Program-made: the position numbers and the translations under genes
Notes under the pieces: model-generated
Database searches by the model: none
What the model saw: only the letters and a program-made list of their open reading frames with translations
What the model was told of the DNA's origin: nothing
Assembly: GCA_030428695.1 (NCBI GenBank)
Contig: JAUIEM010000181.1
Span: 1-19,117 of the forward strand
Length of the DNA stretch: 19,117 nt
Reading direction: 5' to 3'
Source of the DNA: a bacterium
GTDB taxonomy: Bacteria; Planctomycetota; J058; JAJDCP01
Shown here: positions 1 to 7,025 of the stretch, piece by piece
How the letters are laid out: every line of letters starts with the position of its first letter
Numbering within the stretch: the stretch's first letter is position 1

Positions 1-1
1 C

Positions 2-1741
2 GTCGGCGGCGGGGCATCGTCCTCTTCGTCTTCCGGAGGGAAGCTCGGCACGGACGACGTCACCTCCGTGTGGGCATCCTCCGGGTCCTTCTTCTCCAGG
101 CGCCGTGCGCGCACGTCCGCGAGGCGGATCGACTTCTGGCACGTCTTTGCGGTCTTCTTCCCCGCCACCACGGGCATCCTGGCGGGGGCGAACATGTCCG
201 GGGACCTCGAGGACCCGCGCCGCGCGATCCCCTCCGGGACGCTGTGGGCGCTCGGCGTGACGTCGGTGGTCTACCTCGGGGTCGCCTGGTGGTGTGCCCG
301 GGCCGCGCCGCCCGAGGAGCTGGTGTCGAGCTACACCGTCGTGATCGACAAGTCGCTGTGGCCGCCGATCGTCCTGGCGGGCCTGCTCGGCGCGACCGCC
401 TCGTCGGCCCTCGCCGGCCTGGTGGGAGGGCCGCGCATCCTCGCCGCGATGGGCGACGACAACATCATCCCGTACAGCAAGGCGATGGCGAAGACCGGGC
501 CGGACGGCAACCCCCGGGCGGCGATCGTCATCACCGGCCTGGTCACCTTCGGGTTCCTGATGATGCGCGACCTCAACCTGATCGCGCCGCTGGTCACGAT
601 GTTCTTCCTGATCACCTACTGCATGCTGAACGTCGTCGTCCTCGTCGAGAGCAGCCTCAAGCTCGTCAGCTTCCGCCCCACCCTGCGGCTGCCCCGGGTC
701 GTGCCGCTGGTCGGGTTGCTCGGCTGCATCTTCTCGATGTTCATCGTCCAGCCGACCTTCGGCCTGGTGTCGATCGTGATGGTGTTCGGCTGCTACCGCT
801 GGATGCAGAAGCGCGTCCGCAACATGAAGTCGGACGACGTGCGCTCGAGCGTGTTCGTGGCGGTCGCGCAGTGGGCGGCGAGCCGGGTGACGGACACCGA
901 CCACGAGAACCTGCGCGCCTGGAAGCCCAACCTGCTCGTGCCGGTCAAGGACTCCGCACATATCCGCGGCAGACACAGCCTCCTGACCGACCTGACGCGC
1001 CCCGACGGCTCGATCACCCTCGTCGGGCTCGAGCAGGACCTCGCGCGCGCCGCCAGGCTGCGCGACAGCCTGACATCCCTCAGCGAGAGCCTGCGCAGTC
1101 AGGGGGTGCAGGCGAGCGCCGCGGTGCTGCGCAGCGACGACGTGGAGGACGGAGTGCGCTCCGCGCTCGAGGCGCTGCAGGCGGCGTTCTTCCGCCCCAA
1201 CCTCCTGTTCATCAACCTCGGCTCGCGCGTCGACCTCGGAGCCACGGACCTCGACGTCTACCGGGAAGCGGCCGCCAGCGTCCGCGTCGGCATGCTCTTC
1301 GTCGCCCTGCACCCGGAGGCCGGGCTCGGCCTGCGCCGCGTGGTGCGCGTGTGGGTGCAGGCCGCGCCCGGCTCCTGGAAGGCGCGGGACGCCTTCAGCT
1401 CGGGCAACCTCAACCTCAACCTGCTGACCGGCTACCGCCTGATGCGCGAGTGGGGCGCCGCGCTCAGCGTCGTCACCGTGCTCCGCGACCCGGCGGACGC
1501 CGACAAGGCGGAGGGCTTCCTCGCCGAGCTGTGCGATCTGGCGCGGCTGCCTTCGGCCGTGGAGCGTCGCGTGGTCAGCGGCAGCTTCCGCGCCTGGCTG
1601 CGCGAGCTGCCACCGGCGGACGTCAACATCCTCGGGCTCCCGCTCGAGCCGAAGCGCGCGACCCTGCAGGAGCTGTCCGAGGCCGCCTCGTCGACCTGCA
1701 TCTTCGTCTGGGACTCGGGCCGCGAGAGCGCGCTCGAGTAG
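2..1741 (+). CDS. SLC12-like cation-chloride/amino acid permease, 5' partial
   Basis: The frame is open to the window edge and the true start lies upstream. A GTG at 68 is in frame, but the protein from there lacks the first membrane helices of the fold, so it is unlikely to be the start. The first ~22 visible codons are Ser/Gly-rich, probably a loop. Numbered from the GTG, about seven hydrophobic segments follow to residue ~240, the first containing FFPATTGILAGANMSGDL, a hallmark of SLC12/APC-type permeases. A soluble tail of ~300 residues begins near WKPNLLVPV, matching the conserved post-membrane motif of SLC12 proteins. Family knowledge: these are inner-membrane secondary transporters of chloride with cations, or of amino acids; the substrate cannot be read here. 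The stop is TAG at 1739-1741. A GC-rich hairpin follows at 1806-1820. Confidence 0.85.
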   Translation, partial: VGGGASSSSSSGGKLGTDDVTSVWASSGSFFSRRRARTSARRIDFWHVFAVFFPATTGILAGANMSGDLEDPRRAIPSGTLWALGVTSVVYLGVAWWCARAAPPEELVSSYTVVIDKSLWPPIVLAGLLGATASSALAGLVGGPRILAAMGDDNIIPYSKAMAKTGPDGNPRAAIVITGLVTFGFLMMRDLNLIAPLVTMFFLITYCMLNVVVLVESSLKLVSFRPTLRLPRVVPLVGLLGCIFSMFIVQPTFGLVSIVMVFGCYRWMQKRVRNMKSDDVRSSVFVAVAQWAASRVTDTDHENLRAWKPNLLVPVKDSAHIRGRHSLLTDLTRPDGSITLVGLEQDLARAARLRDSLTSLSESLRSQGVQASAAVLRSDDVEDGVRSALEALQAAFFRPNLLFINLGSRVDLGATDLDVYREAAASVRVGMLFVALHPEAGLGLRRVVRVWVQAAPGSWKARDAFSSGNLNLNLLTGYRLMREWGAALSVVTVLRDPADADKAEGFLAELCDLARLPSAVERRVVSGSFRAWLRELPPADVNILGLPLEPKRATLQELSEAASSTCIFVWDSGRESALE

Positions 1742-1805
1742 GGCGCGGCGAGATCCGTTCCTGCTCCCTGTACACCGGCCTCCGGTTATGGAATCCTGTG
1801 CGCCG

Positions 1806-1820
1806 CCGACGCGCCGTCGG
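1806..1820 (+). terminator. GC hairpin between permease and EamA genes
   Basis: CCGACG, loop CGC, CGTCGG forms a perfect 6-bp stem 65 nt after the permease stop. No T-tract follows. The next bases are the purine-rich ribosome binding site of the EamA gene. It may be a weak terminator or a 5'-leader structure. Confidence 0.25.
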
Positions 1821-1834
1821 GGGGAGGGAGACCC

Positions 1835-2755
1835 GTGCCGGAGTGGCTCCTGCGAGGTGAGACCTACGCGCTGGGATGCGCCCTCCTGTGGGCGTGTGCG
1901 GTCGTGATGTTCCGGCGCAGCACCGAGACCACCGGGCCGATCGCGCTCAACCTGTTCAAGAACGCGGTCGCCCTGGTCCTGTTCGTCGCGACGATGCTGC
2001 TGCTCGGCGTGCCCTTCTTCCCCGCCGAGGCGAGCCTCGAGCACTGGGGCGTGCTGCTCGCCAGCGGCGCCCTCGGCATCGGCCTGGCCGACTCGCTGTT
2101 CTTCGCCAGCCTGCGCCGGCTCGGCGCCGGACGCCAGGCGATCGTCGACTGCGCGTACAGCCCCTTCGTGCTCGCCTGCTCCTGGCTGTACCTCGGCGAG
2201 GCGATCAGCGTGCTGTTGTTCGTCGCGGTCGGGATGATGGTCGTCGCGATCCTGATCGGCACCTACGACCCGCGCGCCCCAGCCCGCCGGGACCTCTGGA
2301 CCGGCGTCGCCTACGGCGTCTGCGCGGTCGGCCTGATGGCTTTCGGCATCGTCTTCGCCAAGCCGGTCCTCGAGGTCTCGGAGGTGTGGTGGGCGACGAC
2401 CGCGCGGCTGGTCGGGGGGCAGCTCTGCCTGTGCCTGTTCGCGGTGTCGCGCAAGCAGCGCGCGGAGATCGCCGGGATCTTCCGGCCGAGCTGGCGCTGG
2501 CGGGTGCTGCTGCCGGCGAGCGTGATCGGCACCTACCTGACGCTGTGGCTGTGGATCATGGGCTTCAAGCACACCGAGAAGGCGACGATGGCGGGGCTGC
2601 TCAACCAGTCGAGCACGATCTTCATCCTCGTGCTGGCGACCCTGTTCCTCAAGGAGCCCCTGACCCGGCGCAAGGTGGCCGCGATCGTCCTCGGCTTCGC
2701 CGGCGTGGTCGTCGCGCTGACCAGCCCGGGCTTCGAGTCACTCCTGCTCGAGTGA
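1835..2755 (+). CDS. EamA/DMT-family transporter
   Basis: The 306-residue protein has about ten hydrophobic helices arranged as two repeats of five, the standard size and layout of the drug/metabolite transporter (EamA) family. The first repeat begins at YALGCALLWACAVVMFRRS and the second at LWTGVAYGVCAVGLMAFGIVFAKP. The second repeat contains KHTEKATMAGLLNQSSTIFILVLA followed by FLKEPLTRRK, the typical 'FLgEplt' turn before the last helix. Known members export small metabolites or amino acids across the inner membrane; the substrate is unknown. The GTG start at 1835 is supported by GGGGAGGGAG just upstream. The stop at 2753-2755 abuts the inverted-repeat element that starts at 2756, so the element could serve as the 3' end of this transcript. 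Confidence 0.88.
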   Translation: MPEWLLRGETYALGCALLWACAVVMFRRSTETTGPIALNLFKNAVALVLFVATMLLLGVPFFPAEASLEHWGVLLASGALGIGLADSLFFASLRRLGAGRQAIVDCAYSPFVLACSWLYLGEAISVLLFVAVGMMVVAILIGTYDPRAPARRDLWTGVAYGVCAVGLMAFGIVFAKPVLEVSEVWWATTARLVGGQLCLCLFAVSRKQRAEIAGIFRPSWRWRVLLPASVIGTYLTLWLWIMGFKHTEKATMAGLLNQSSTIFILVLATLFLKEPLTRRKVAAIVLGFAGVVVALTSPGFESLLLE

Positions 2756-2911
2756 GGGGCCGGAAAGGAATAAGTCGAGCACCGAGGGGGCGAATGCGGC
2801 AGGAATTGTGGTGCTTGGCGAAGGGCGCATACCGGTGTTATCTGGAGTGAGGCAAGTGCCACAATTACGCCGCAGGCGCGCCCGAATGCCGACTTATTCC
2901 TTTCCGGGCCC
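2756..2911. repeat. REPIN/MITE-like inverted-repeat element, copy 1 (156 nt)
   Basis: Arm A (2756-2836) and arm B (2845-2911) face each other across an 8-nt spacer. The outer 22 nt of the arms (2756-2777 and 2890-2911) are inverted repeats with one mismatch and share GGAAAGGAATAAGTCG. A second inverted pair lies inside: AATTGTGGTGCTTGGC at 2804-2819 and its relative GGCAAGTGCCACAATT at 2851-2866 (13/16 after reverse complement). The arms are therefore diverged homologues, and a transcript could fold into one long hairpin. Arm A can also fold alone through AGCACC near its terminus and GGTGCT after the core. A second copy, inverted as a whole, lies at 17030-17273. It sits between convergent genes and overlaps the last six codons (including the stop) of the YkgJ-type gene. 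No target duplication is seen. No transposase is in the window, so assignment to RAYT mobilisation is inference. Confidence 0.85.
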
Positions 2912-3457
2912 TGCGGGCGGCCGGTGGGGCTCCGGCTTCTCCCACACCCGGCCTTCCTTCCACATCCGCGCGATCTCGCGGTGGGAGAGGTTCTCCTCGG
3001 GCAGGTTGGTGCACACGTAGGCCCGGCACTCGACCGGGCGGGCCCCGTAGATGCCGCAGCCCTCGCCGGTGTAGAAGATGCACTGGCCGCGGAAGTAGCG
3101 GTAGGTGCCGTCGACGCGGCTGCCCGGGGTCGCCATCGGCTCGCCGAACTGGTCGAGCTTGACCGGCGCGAAGGCGTGGACCTCCTCGCCGTCGAGGGTG
3201 GCGGAGTCGACGACCGCGTACTTGCGCACGAAGTCGTCGGGGGTCATCTCGAGCAGGGCGGCGGCCTTGTCGATCTCGCCCGGGCCGAACCAGCCCGGGC
3301 TGGACTTGCAGCAGATGCCGCGGCGGATGCATCCGAGCTCCGGGTTCGGGTGCGGCGGCGGGTCCCCCCAGTAGGGATTCTCCTCGCCGGACGCATCGCC
3401 GAGCTTGCGCACTTCCTCCGACAGCACCTCGAACTTGCGCTTCTTCTTCTCGCTCAC
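2894..3457 (-). CDS. YkgJ-family cysteine-cluster (Zn/Fe-binding) protein
   Basis: The protein has 187 residues. Cysteines at 43, 49, 50 (CIRRGICCK), 126, 134, 144 and 149 (GQCIFYTGEGCGIYGARPVECRAYVC) match the YkgJ/UPF0153 pattern of a putative metal or iron-sulfur binding site. The biochemical role of this family is poorly defined. The GTG start at 3457 overlaps the stop of the upstream RPH-like gene by 4 nt (GTGA) and is preceded by GAGGAGGAAAC, so translational coupling is likely. The final residues GPGKE and the TAA stop are encoded exactly by the terminal repeat of the neighbouring inverted-repeat element (2894-2911). The original C-terminus was therefore probably altered when the element arrived. 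The conserved cysteines lie well upstream, so function may survive. Confidence 0.85.
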   Translation of the reverse strand: MSEKKKRKFEVLSEEVRKLGDASGEENPYWGDPPPHPNPELGCIRRGICCKSSPGWFGPGEIDKAAALLEMTPDDFVRKYAVVDSATLDGEEVHAFAPVKLDQFGEPMATPGSRVDGTYRYFRGQCIFYTGEGCGIYGARPVECRAYVCTNLPEENLSHREIARMWKEGRVWEKPEPHRPPAGPGKE

Positions 3458-5994
3458 GTTTCCTCCTCGGTCTCCGCGGCGCGCCGCAGAATGCGCACCT
3501 GGCCGACGTCGCCGTCGACCTCGAGCAGATCGCCGGTGCGGATCCGGCGCGTCGCGACCTCGAGCCCGGCGACCGCCGGCACCCCGTACTCCCGTGCGAT
3601 CACCGCCGCGTGGCTCAGCACCCCGCCGACGTCGACCGCCAGGCCCCCGGCCAGGTAGTACAGCGGCGTCCAGCCCGGATCGGCCGCCGGAGCGACCAGC
3701 ACCTCGCCCGGCTGCATCGCCGCGAGGTCGGCGGCGCTGTGCACGACCCGGGCCCGGCCCCGGCAGCGGCCGGGAGACAGGGGCGAGCCGGTCAGGAAGC
3801 CCGCCATGCGGCGCCGCTCGGGCCCGGGCGCGTCCGCCTCCTCGCGGTACAGGAAGCGCGGCGGGTGCAGCCCGAGGTTGGCGCGGTGCTCGAGGCGGCG
3901 CGCGGCGATGCGGCCGCGCAGGGCCGGATCGGCGGCGCCGAACAGCGCCCGGCGCAGCTCGGCGAGGGCGAGGAAGAAGACGTCGTCGGGTTCCTCGAGC
4001 ACCCCCTCGGCGACCAGCCGGCCGGCGAGCTCGAGCACGATGCGGCGCAGCAGCGCGAGGCCGCGCAGGGCGTGGTGCTTGAGGTTCTCGCGGTAGGCAG
4101 CGAAGCGGTTGGCGGCGCCGAGGAAGCCGCGGAAGATCCAGCGCCGCCAGGGCGCGCGCAGGGCGTCGCTGTCCTCGAGGCTACGCACGAGCTCGCGCTG
4201 GCGGCGCAGCTGCTCGCTGCGGCGCCGCTCGGGAGCGGCGGCGGAGGGGGCGCGCAGGAAGGTGCGCACGGTCGCGAGCACGAAGCCGGGATCCTCCGCC
4301 CAGCGAGGCTGCATCAGCTCGGCCTCGCCGACCCCGCGGTGCCCGAACTCCCGCCGGAAGGCGTCGAGCCCGCGCTGGAAGGCGCGCGCGCCGGGCAGGG
4401 CCGCGATGCGGGTCGCGAAGCGGGCGAAGTCCGGCGCGTCCGCGAGCTCCTGCTCGATCGCCTCGGCCAACGCCGGATGCTGGCGGGCGAGCCGGGCGAG
4501 GGCGTAGAGCCGCTCGCTGGAGGCCGCCGGCAGCACCGAGCCCTCGGCGTGGACCAGGCGGTTGGTGATCGCCGCCGCGTCCGGCACGCCGACCGTCTCG
4601 AGGTAGGAGCGCAGGAACACGAGGTGGGCGCCGGCGAAGGCGGTGCCGAGCACGTGCTTCCCGAAGGCCTCGGCCATCAACACCCGCGTCTCATCGGCCA
4701 GGGTCAACAGGGCGCGGCTGTCGAGGTGGGGCTGGAAGCGCGCGTCGAGCGCCTTCTGGGCCGCGTCGAAGCGGGCGATGAAGCGCTCGAGACGCTGCTG
4801 GGCGAAAGCCCGCTCGTAGGCGGCCTTGGCGAGGATCTTCAGGGTGAGCCGGGTCAGGGGCGGGCGGCGGAAGTCGACGACCTCGCCGCGGCCGAAGATC
4901 AGCGCGTCGAAGACCTCGAGGGGCACCCCCGGGGTCTGGGCGATGAACTCCTTGAAATACATCCGGTTGAAGTACGGCCGCCCGTAGAACAGGGAGAGGT
5001 AGCGCCGCACCTGCGGCTCGTGCAGGTCGAGGGCGGCGAAGAGGTCGGCGCGGCCCTGCTCGATCAGCGGGTGGAAAAGCGACCAGGTCAGCGGTGTGAC
5101 CGGGCGCGGCAGGACCTCCTGGGAGTTCGCGGCGGTCCACACGACATCGTCCGGGTCCGGCAGGGCGGACGTGATCGGCCGGGCCTGGAGGATGTACAAG
5201 CTGTCGTCGACGTAGCAGAACTCGATGTCGAGGGCCTCGCCGAGGGCCTGCTCGAGGGCGATGCCGGTCGCGTGCAGCTCTTCGAGCCGGGCCTGGTCGA
5301 GAGACGGCGCGCGGCGCAGGCTCTCGGGCAGCGGCTCGGCGGCGGTGCCGCTCGACCCTTCCTTCGTGCGCGAGCGGTGGCGCTTCGCCGCCAGCGCGCA
5401 GCCGAGCAGCCGTCCGTCGGCGCGCGCGAGGCGGAACACATCCGGCGTCATGCGCCCGGCGACGACGCCGTCACCGAGGCCGAAGGCCGACTCCACCAGG
5501 CACTCGTCCTCGCCGTCGGGAAGGGGCGAGCGGGTGAAGAACACGCCGGACACGTCGGCCGGCAACATCTCCTGCAGCAGCACCCCCCCGAGGGTGCGCG
5601 CCTGCTCAGGGCCGCGCCGGTACGACTCCCACACCTGCAGCACCCCGGCGACCAGGCCGTCGGCCGAGCGCACGCCGAGGACGGAGTCGAAGTGCCCGGC
5701 CAGCGAGCTCTCTTTGCCGTCCTCCCCGATCCCCGAGGAGCGCACCGCCACCGCTCCCCGGTCCCGGGCCAGCCGGGCGAACGCTTCGCGCAGGTGCTGC
5801 TCGAGGGCCTCGGGCACCTTGAGCGTGCCGCCCGCGCGGGCCTCGCGCAGGGCCTCGCTGGCGAGCACCTCGCTGCGCGGCACGCGGAAGCCGCTGCGGG
5901 CGACCCGCGCCAGGGTGTACGCCTTGCCGCCGGCCTGCTCCTGGGTCAGGGACGCATCGAGCGGACGCAGCCATCGGTCGGGAGGGGAAAGCAT
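3454..5994 (-). CDS. PEP-utilizing phosphotransferase, rifampin-phosphotransferase-like
   Basis: From ATG at 5994 the protein has 846 residues; an in-frame TTG at 6051 would give 865. Neither has a clear ribosome binding site. An ATP-grasp PPDK/PEP-synthase N-domain spans about residues 15-280, with GGKAYTLARV, VAVRSSGIGEDGKESSLAG (VRSSG near 83-87), FFTRSP, ESAFGLGDGVV and LYILQARPIT. A middle domain opens with EVLPRPVTPLTWS. The C-terminal swivelling domain carries GGVLSHAAVIAREYGVPAV, with the phospho-accepting His at ~795. The C-terminal TIM-barrel PEP/pyruvate domain of true PEP synthase is absent. Domain order and length match rifampin phosphotransferase (~868 aa), which splits ATP and phosphorylates its substrate through the His. 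The actual substrate here is unknown. The stop overlaps the YkgJ gene start (GTGA, 3454-3457). Confidence 0.85.
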   Translation of the reverse strand: MLSPPDRWLRPLDASLTQEQAGGKAYTLARVARSGFRVPRSEVLASEALREARAGGTLKVPEALEQHLREAFARLARDRGAVAVRSSGIGEDGKESSLAGHFDSVLGVRSADGLVAGVLQVWESYRRGPEQARTLGGVLLQEMLPADVSGVFFTRSPLPDGEDECLVESAFGLGDGVVAGRMTPDVFRLARADGRLLGCALAAKRHRSRTKEGSSGTAAEPLPESLRRAPSLDQARLEELHATGIALEQALGEALDIEFCYVDDSLYILQARPITSALPDPDDVVWTAANSQEVLPRPVTPLTWSLFHPLIEQGRADLFAALDLHEPQVRRYLSLFYGRPYFNRMYFKEFIAQTPGVPLEVFDALIFGRGEVVDFRRPPLTRLTLKILAKAAYERAFAQQRLERFIARFDAAQKALDARFQPHLDSRALLTLADETRVLMAEAFGKHVLGTAFAGAHLVFLRSYLETVGVPDAAAITNRLVHAEGSVLPAASSERLYALARLARQHPALAEAIEQELADAPDFARFATRIAALPGARAFQRGLDAFRREFGHRGVGEAELMQPRWAEDPGFVLATVRTFLRAPSAAAPERRRSEQLRRQRELVRSLEDSDALRAPWRRWIFRGFLGAANRFAAYRENLKHHALRGLALLRRIVLELAGRLVAEGVLEEPDDVFFLALAELRRALFGAADPALRGRIAARRLEHRANLGLHPPRFLYREEADAPGPERRRMAGFLTGSPLSPGRCRGRARVVHSAADLAAMQPGEVLVAPAADPGWTPLYYLAGGLAVDVGGVLSHAAVIAREYGVPAVAGLEVATRRIRTGDLLEVDGDVGQVRILRRAAETEEET

Positions 5995-6204
5995 CGGGGC
6001 CCGGAGGGTGGTTCGCTCCGGGAAGGTAGCCGCTGGGCGGTGGGGTTTCAAGCTTCGGGGGCTGGTGTGGGGCGGGAAGGACGCTCCGCGCCTGCGGCGA
6101 CGCCAAGACGTTTCATTCGCGAAGTCTCAGCAGGCGGCAGGACCTTTGTGCGTTCAGATGGCAAGCCCGGGCGCGAGTCGCTCGATACGGACAAGGGATG
6201 TACA

Positions 6205-6969
6205 ATGCTCCGGAAAGAGGCCACCTCTCCGCTCGGGCCATGCGATCAACCGTCGCAAAGGCATGGGAGGGAGAAGTGGTTGAGGCGGCCAGCCGGAAGG
6301 GGAGACAGGTTGTCACTCGAGGAGTACCTCGGCAGCCTTGGACGACGGGCGCTCATCGCCGAGGAGATCGACGAAAGTCCCGTCAGGGTCGTTTCTTGCC
6401 ATGGCGGCATGCCGCTTGGCCATGCCGGCGAGACCTGGCCCGTCAAGAAGGGAGCCCCTCTCTTTCCGGTCCTGTCTATACACGTCGCGGAGCTACCGCA
6501 CGTACCGGACTTTCTTGAAGGCGCGGAGTACTGGTCCTTGTTCATCGAGCCGCATCAGTTCGAACAAGCCACCGACGACGGGAGCCTTGTGGTTCGCCGC
6601 TATCCCCACATAAGCGGTCTCGAGCCATTGAGGCCCTCCACGGACACCATGCCTGCGCGCCTCGCCCTTCGCTTTCGTCAGGTCGTTGACTTTCCAAGCT
6701 CCTGTGCGCTCGAGCAGGCTCTTCGCTCGAACCCAGCGCTTCTTTCCACGTATCGGGAGCAGAGCGACGACCTCGAGGATCTCTTCCCTTGCCACGACGG
6801 CATCAAGCTTGGCGGCTACCCGCTACTGGTCCATGGCACCACATTCCTGCAGTCGCTGCACCCCGACTTCCAGATCCAGCTCGATACAACCGAACTCTAC
6901 AGCTATGCGGACAGCGGCGTCGGGTACGTCTACGGAGGACTGACCGCCGCGATCTGGGAGTCGATGTAG
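6205..6969 (+). CDS. DUF1963/YwqG-like protein
   Basis: The 254-residue frame ends with LGGYPLLV, FQIQLDTTEL and YSYADSGVGYVYGG. This matches the LGGYP...LLQID...GDxGxxYF pattern at the end of DUF1963 (YwqG) domains, whose function is undefined. An upstream part (SWLFIEP-like region, YWSLFIEPHQF) is consistent with the same fold. The start is uncertain. ATG at 6205 has AAGGGA six bases upstream. TTG at 6280 has GGAGG nine bases upstream and would remove an Arg-rich, unlikely-looking leader. Recognisable protein begins near LSLEEYL (6310). GC in sampled blocks is about 62% against ~75% in the neighbouring transporter gene, and codons ending in A/T are commoner, suggesting recent acquisition. 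The gene is monocistronic and convergent with the aminotransferase gene. Confidence 0.68.
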   Translation: MLRKEATSPLGPCDQPSQRHGREKWLRRPAGRGDRLSLEEYLGSLGRRALIAEEIDESPVRVVSCHGGMPLGHAGETWPVKKGAPLFPVLSIHVAELPHVPDFLEGAEYWSLFIEPHQFEQATDDGSLVVRRYPHISGLEPLRPSTDTMPARLALRFRQVVDFPSSCALEQALRSNPALLSTYREQSDDLEDLFPCHDGIKLGGYPLLVHGTTFLQSLHPDFQIQLDTTELYSYADSGVGYVYGGLTAAIWESM

Positions 6970-7009
6970 CCCCGACGCACTCGAGTGACCGGCGAGACCT
7001 CCCCGAGCT

Positions 7010-7023
7010 CGGCCACCAGGCCG
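7010..7023. terminator. Hairpin between convergent DUF1963 and aminotransferase genes
   Basis: CGGCC, loop ACCA, GGCCG lies in the 56-nt gap between the two stop codons. A 10-bp palindrome, GGCCTAGGCC, follows at 7023-7032 and includes the aminotransferase stop. There is no T-tract on either side, so a bidirectional terminator is only a positional inference. Confidence 0.25.
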
Positions 7024-7025
7024 GC

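Noticed and set aside
70..1860. 596-codon plus-strand frame over the permease
   Set aside because: Arg/Pro/Ala-rich shadow of the permease frame, which alone carries membrane helices and SLC12 motifs.
2808..3020. Short plus-strand frame across element copy 1, as a possible element-encoded peptide
   Set aside because: It has no ribosome binding site and continues antisense into the YkgJ-type gene. Copy 2 does not preserve a matching frame because of the spacer difference.
3610..6204. Very long plus-strand open frame across the RPH-like gene, joined to the DUF1963 frame
   Set aside because: It is antisense to a gene with clear catalytic motifs and consists of Gly/Ala/Arg/Glu-rich shadow sequence. 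Only the part after 6205 shows recognisable protein.
6199..6206. TACAAT as a -10 box before the DUF1963 gene
   Set aside because: No -35-like hexamer at proper spacing, and it would remove the ATG start at 6205; possible only if the TTG at 6280 is used.
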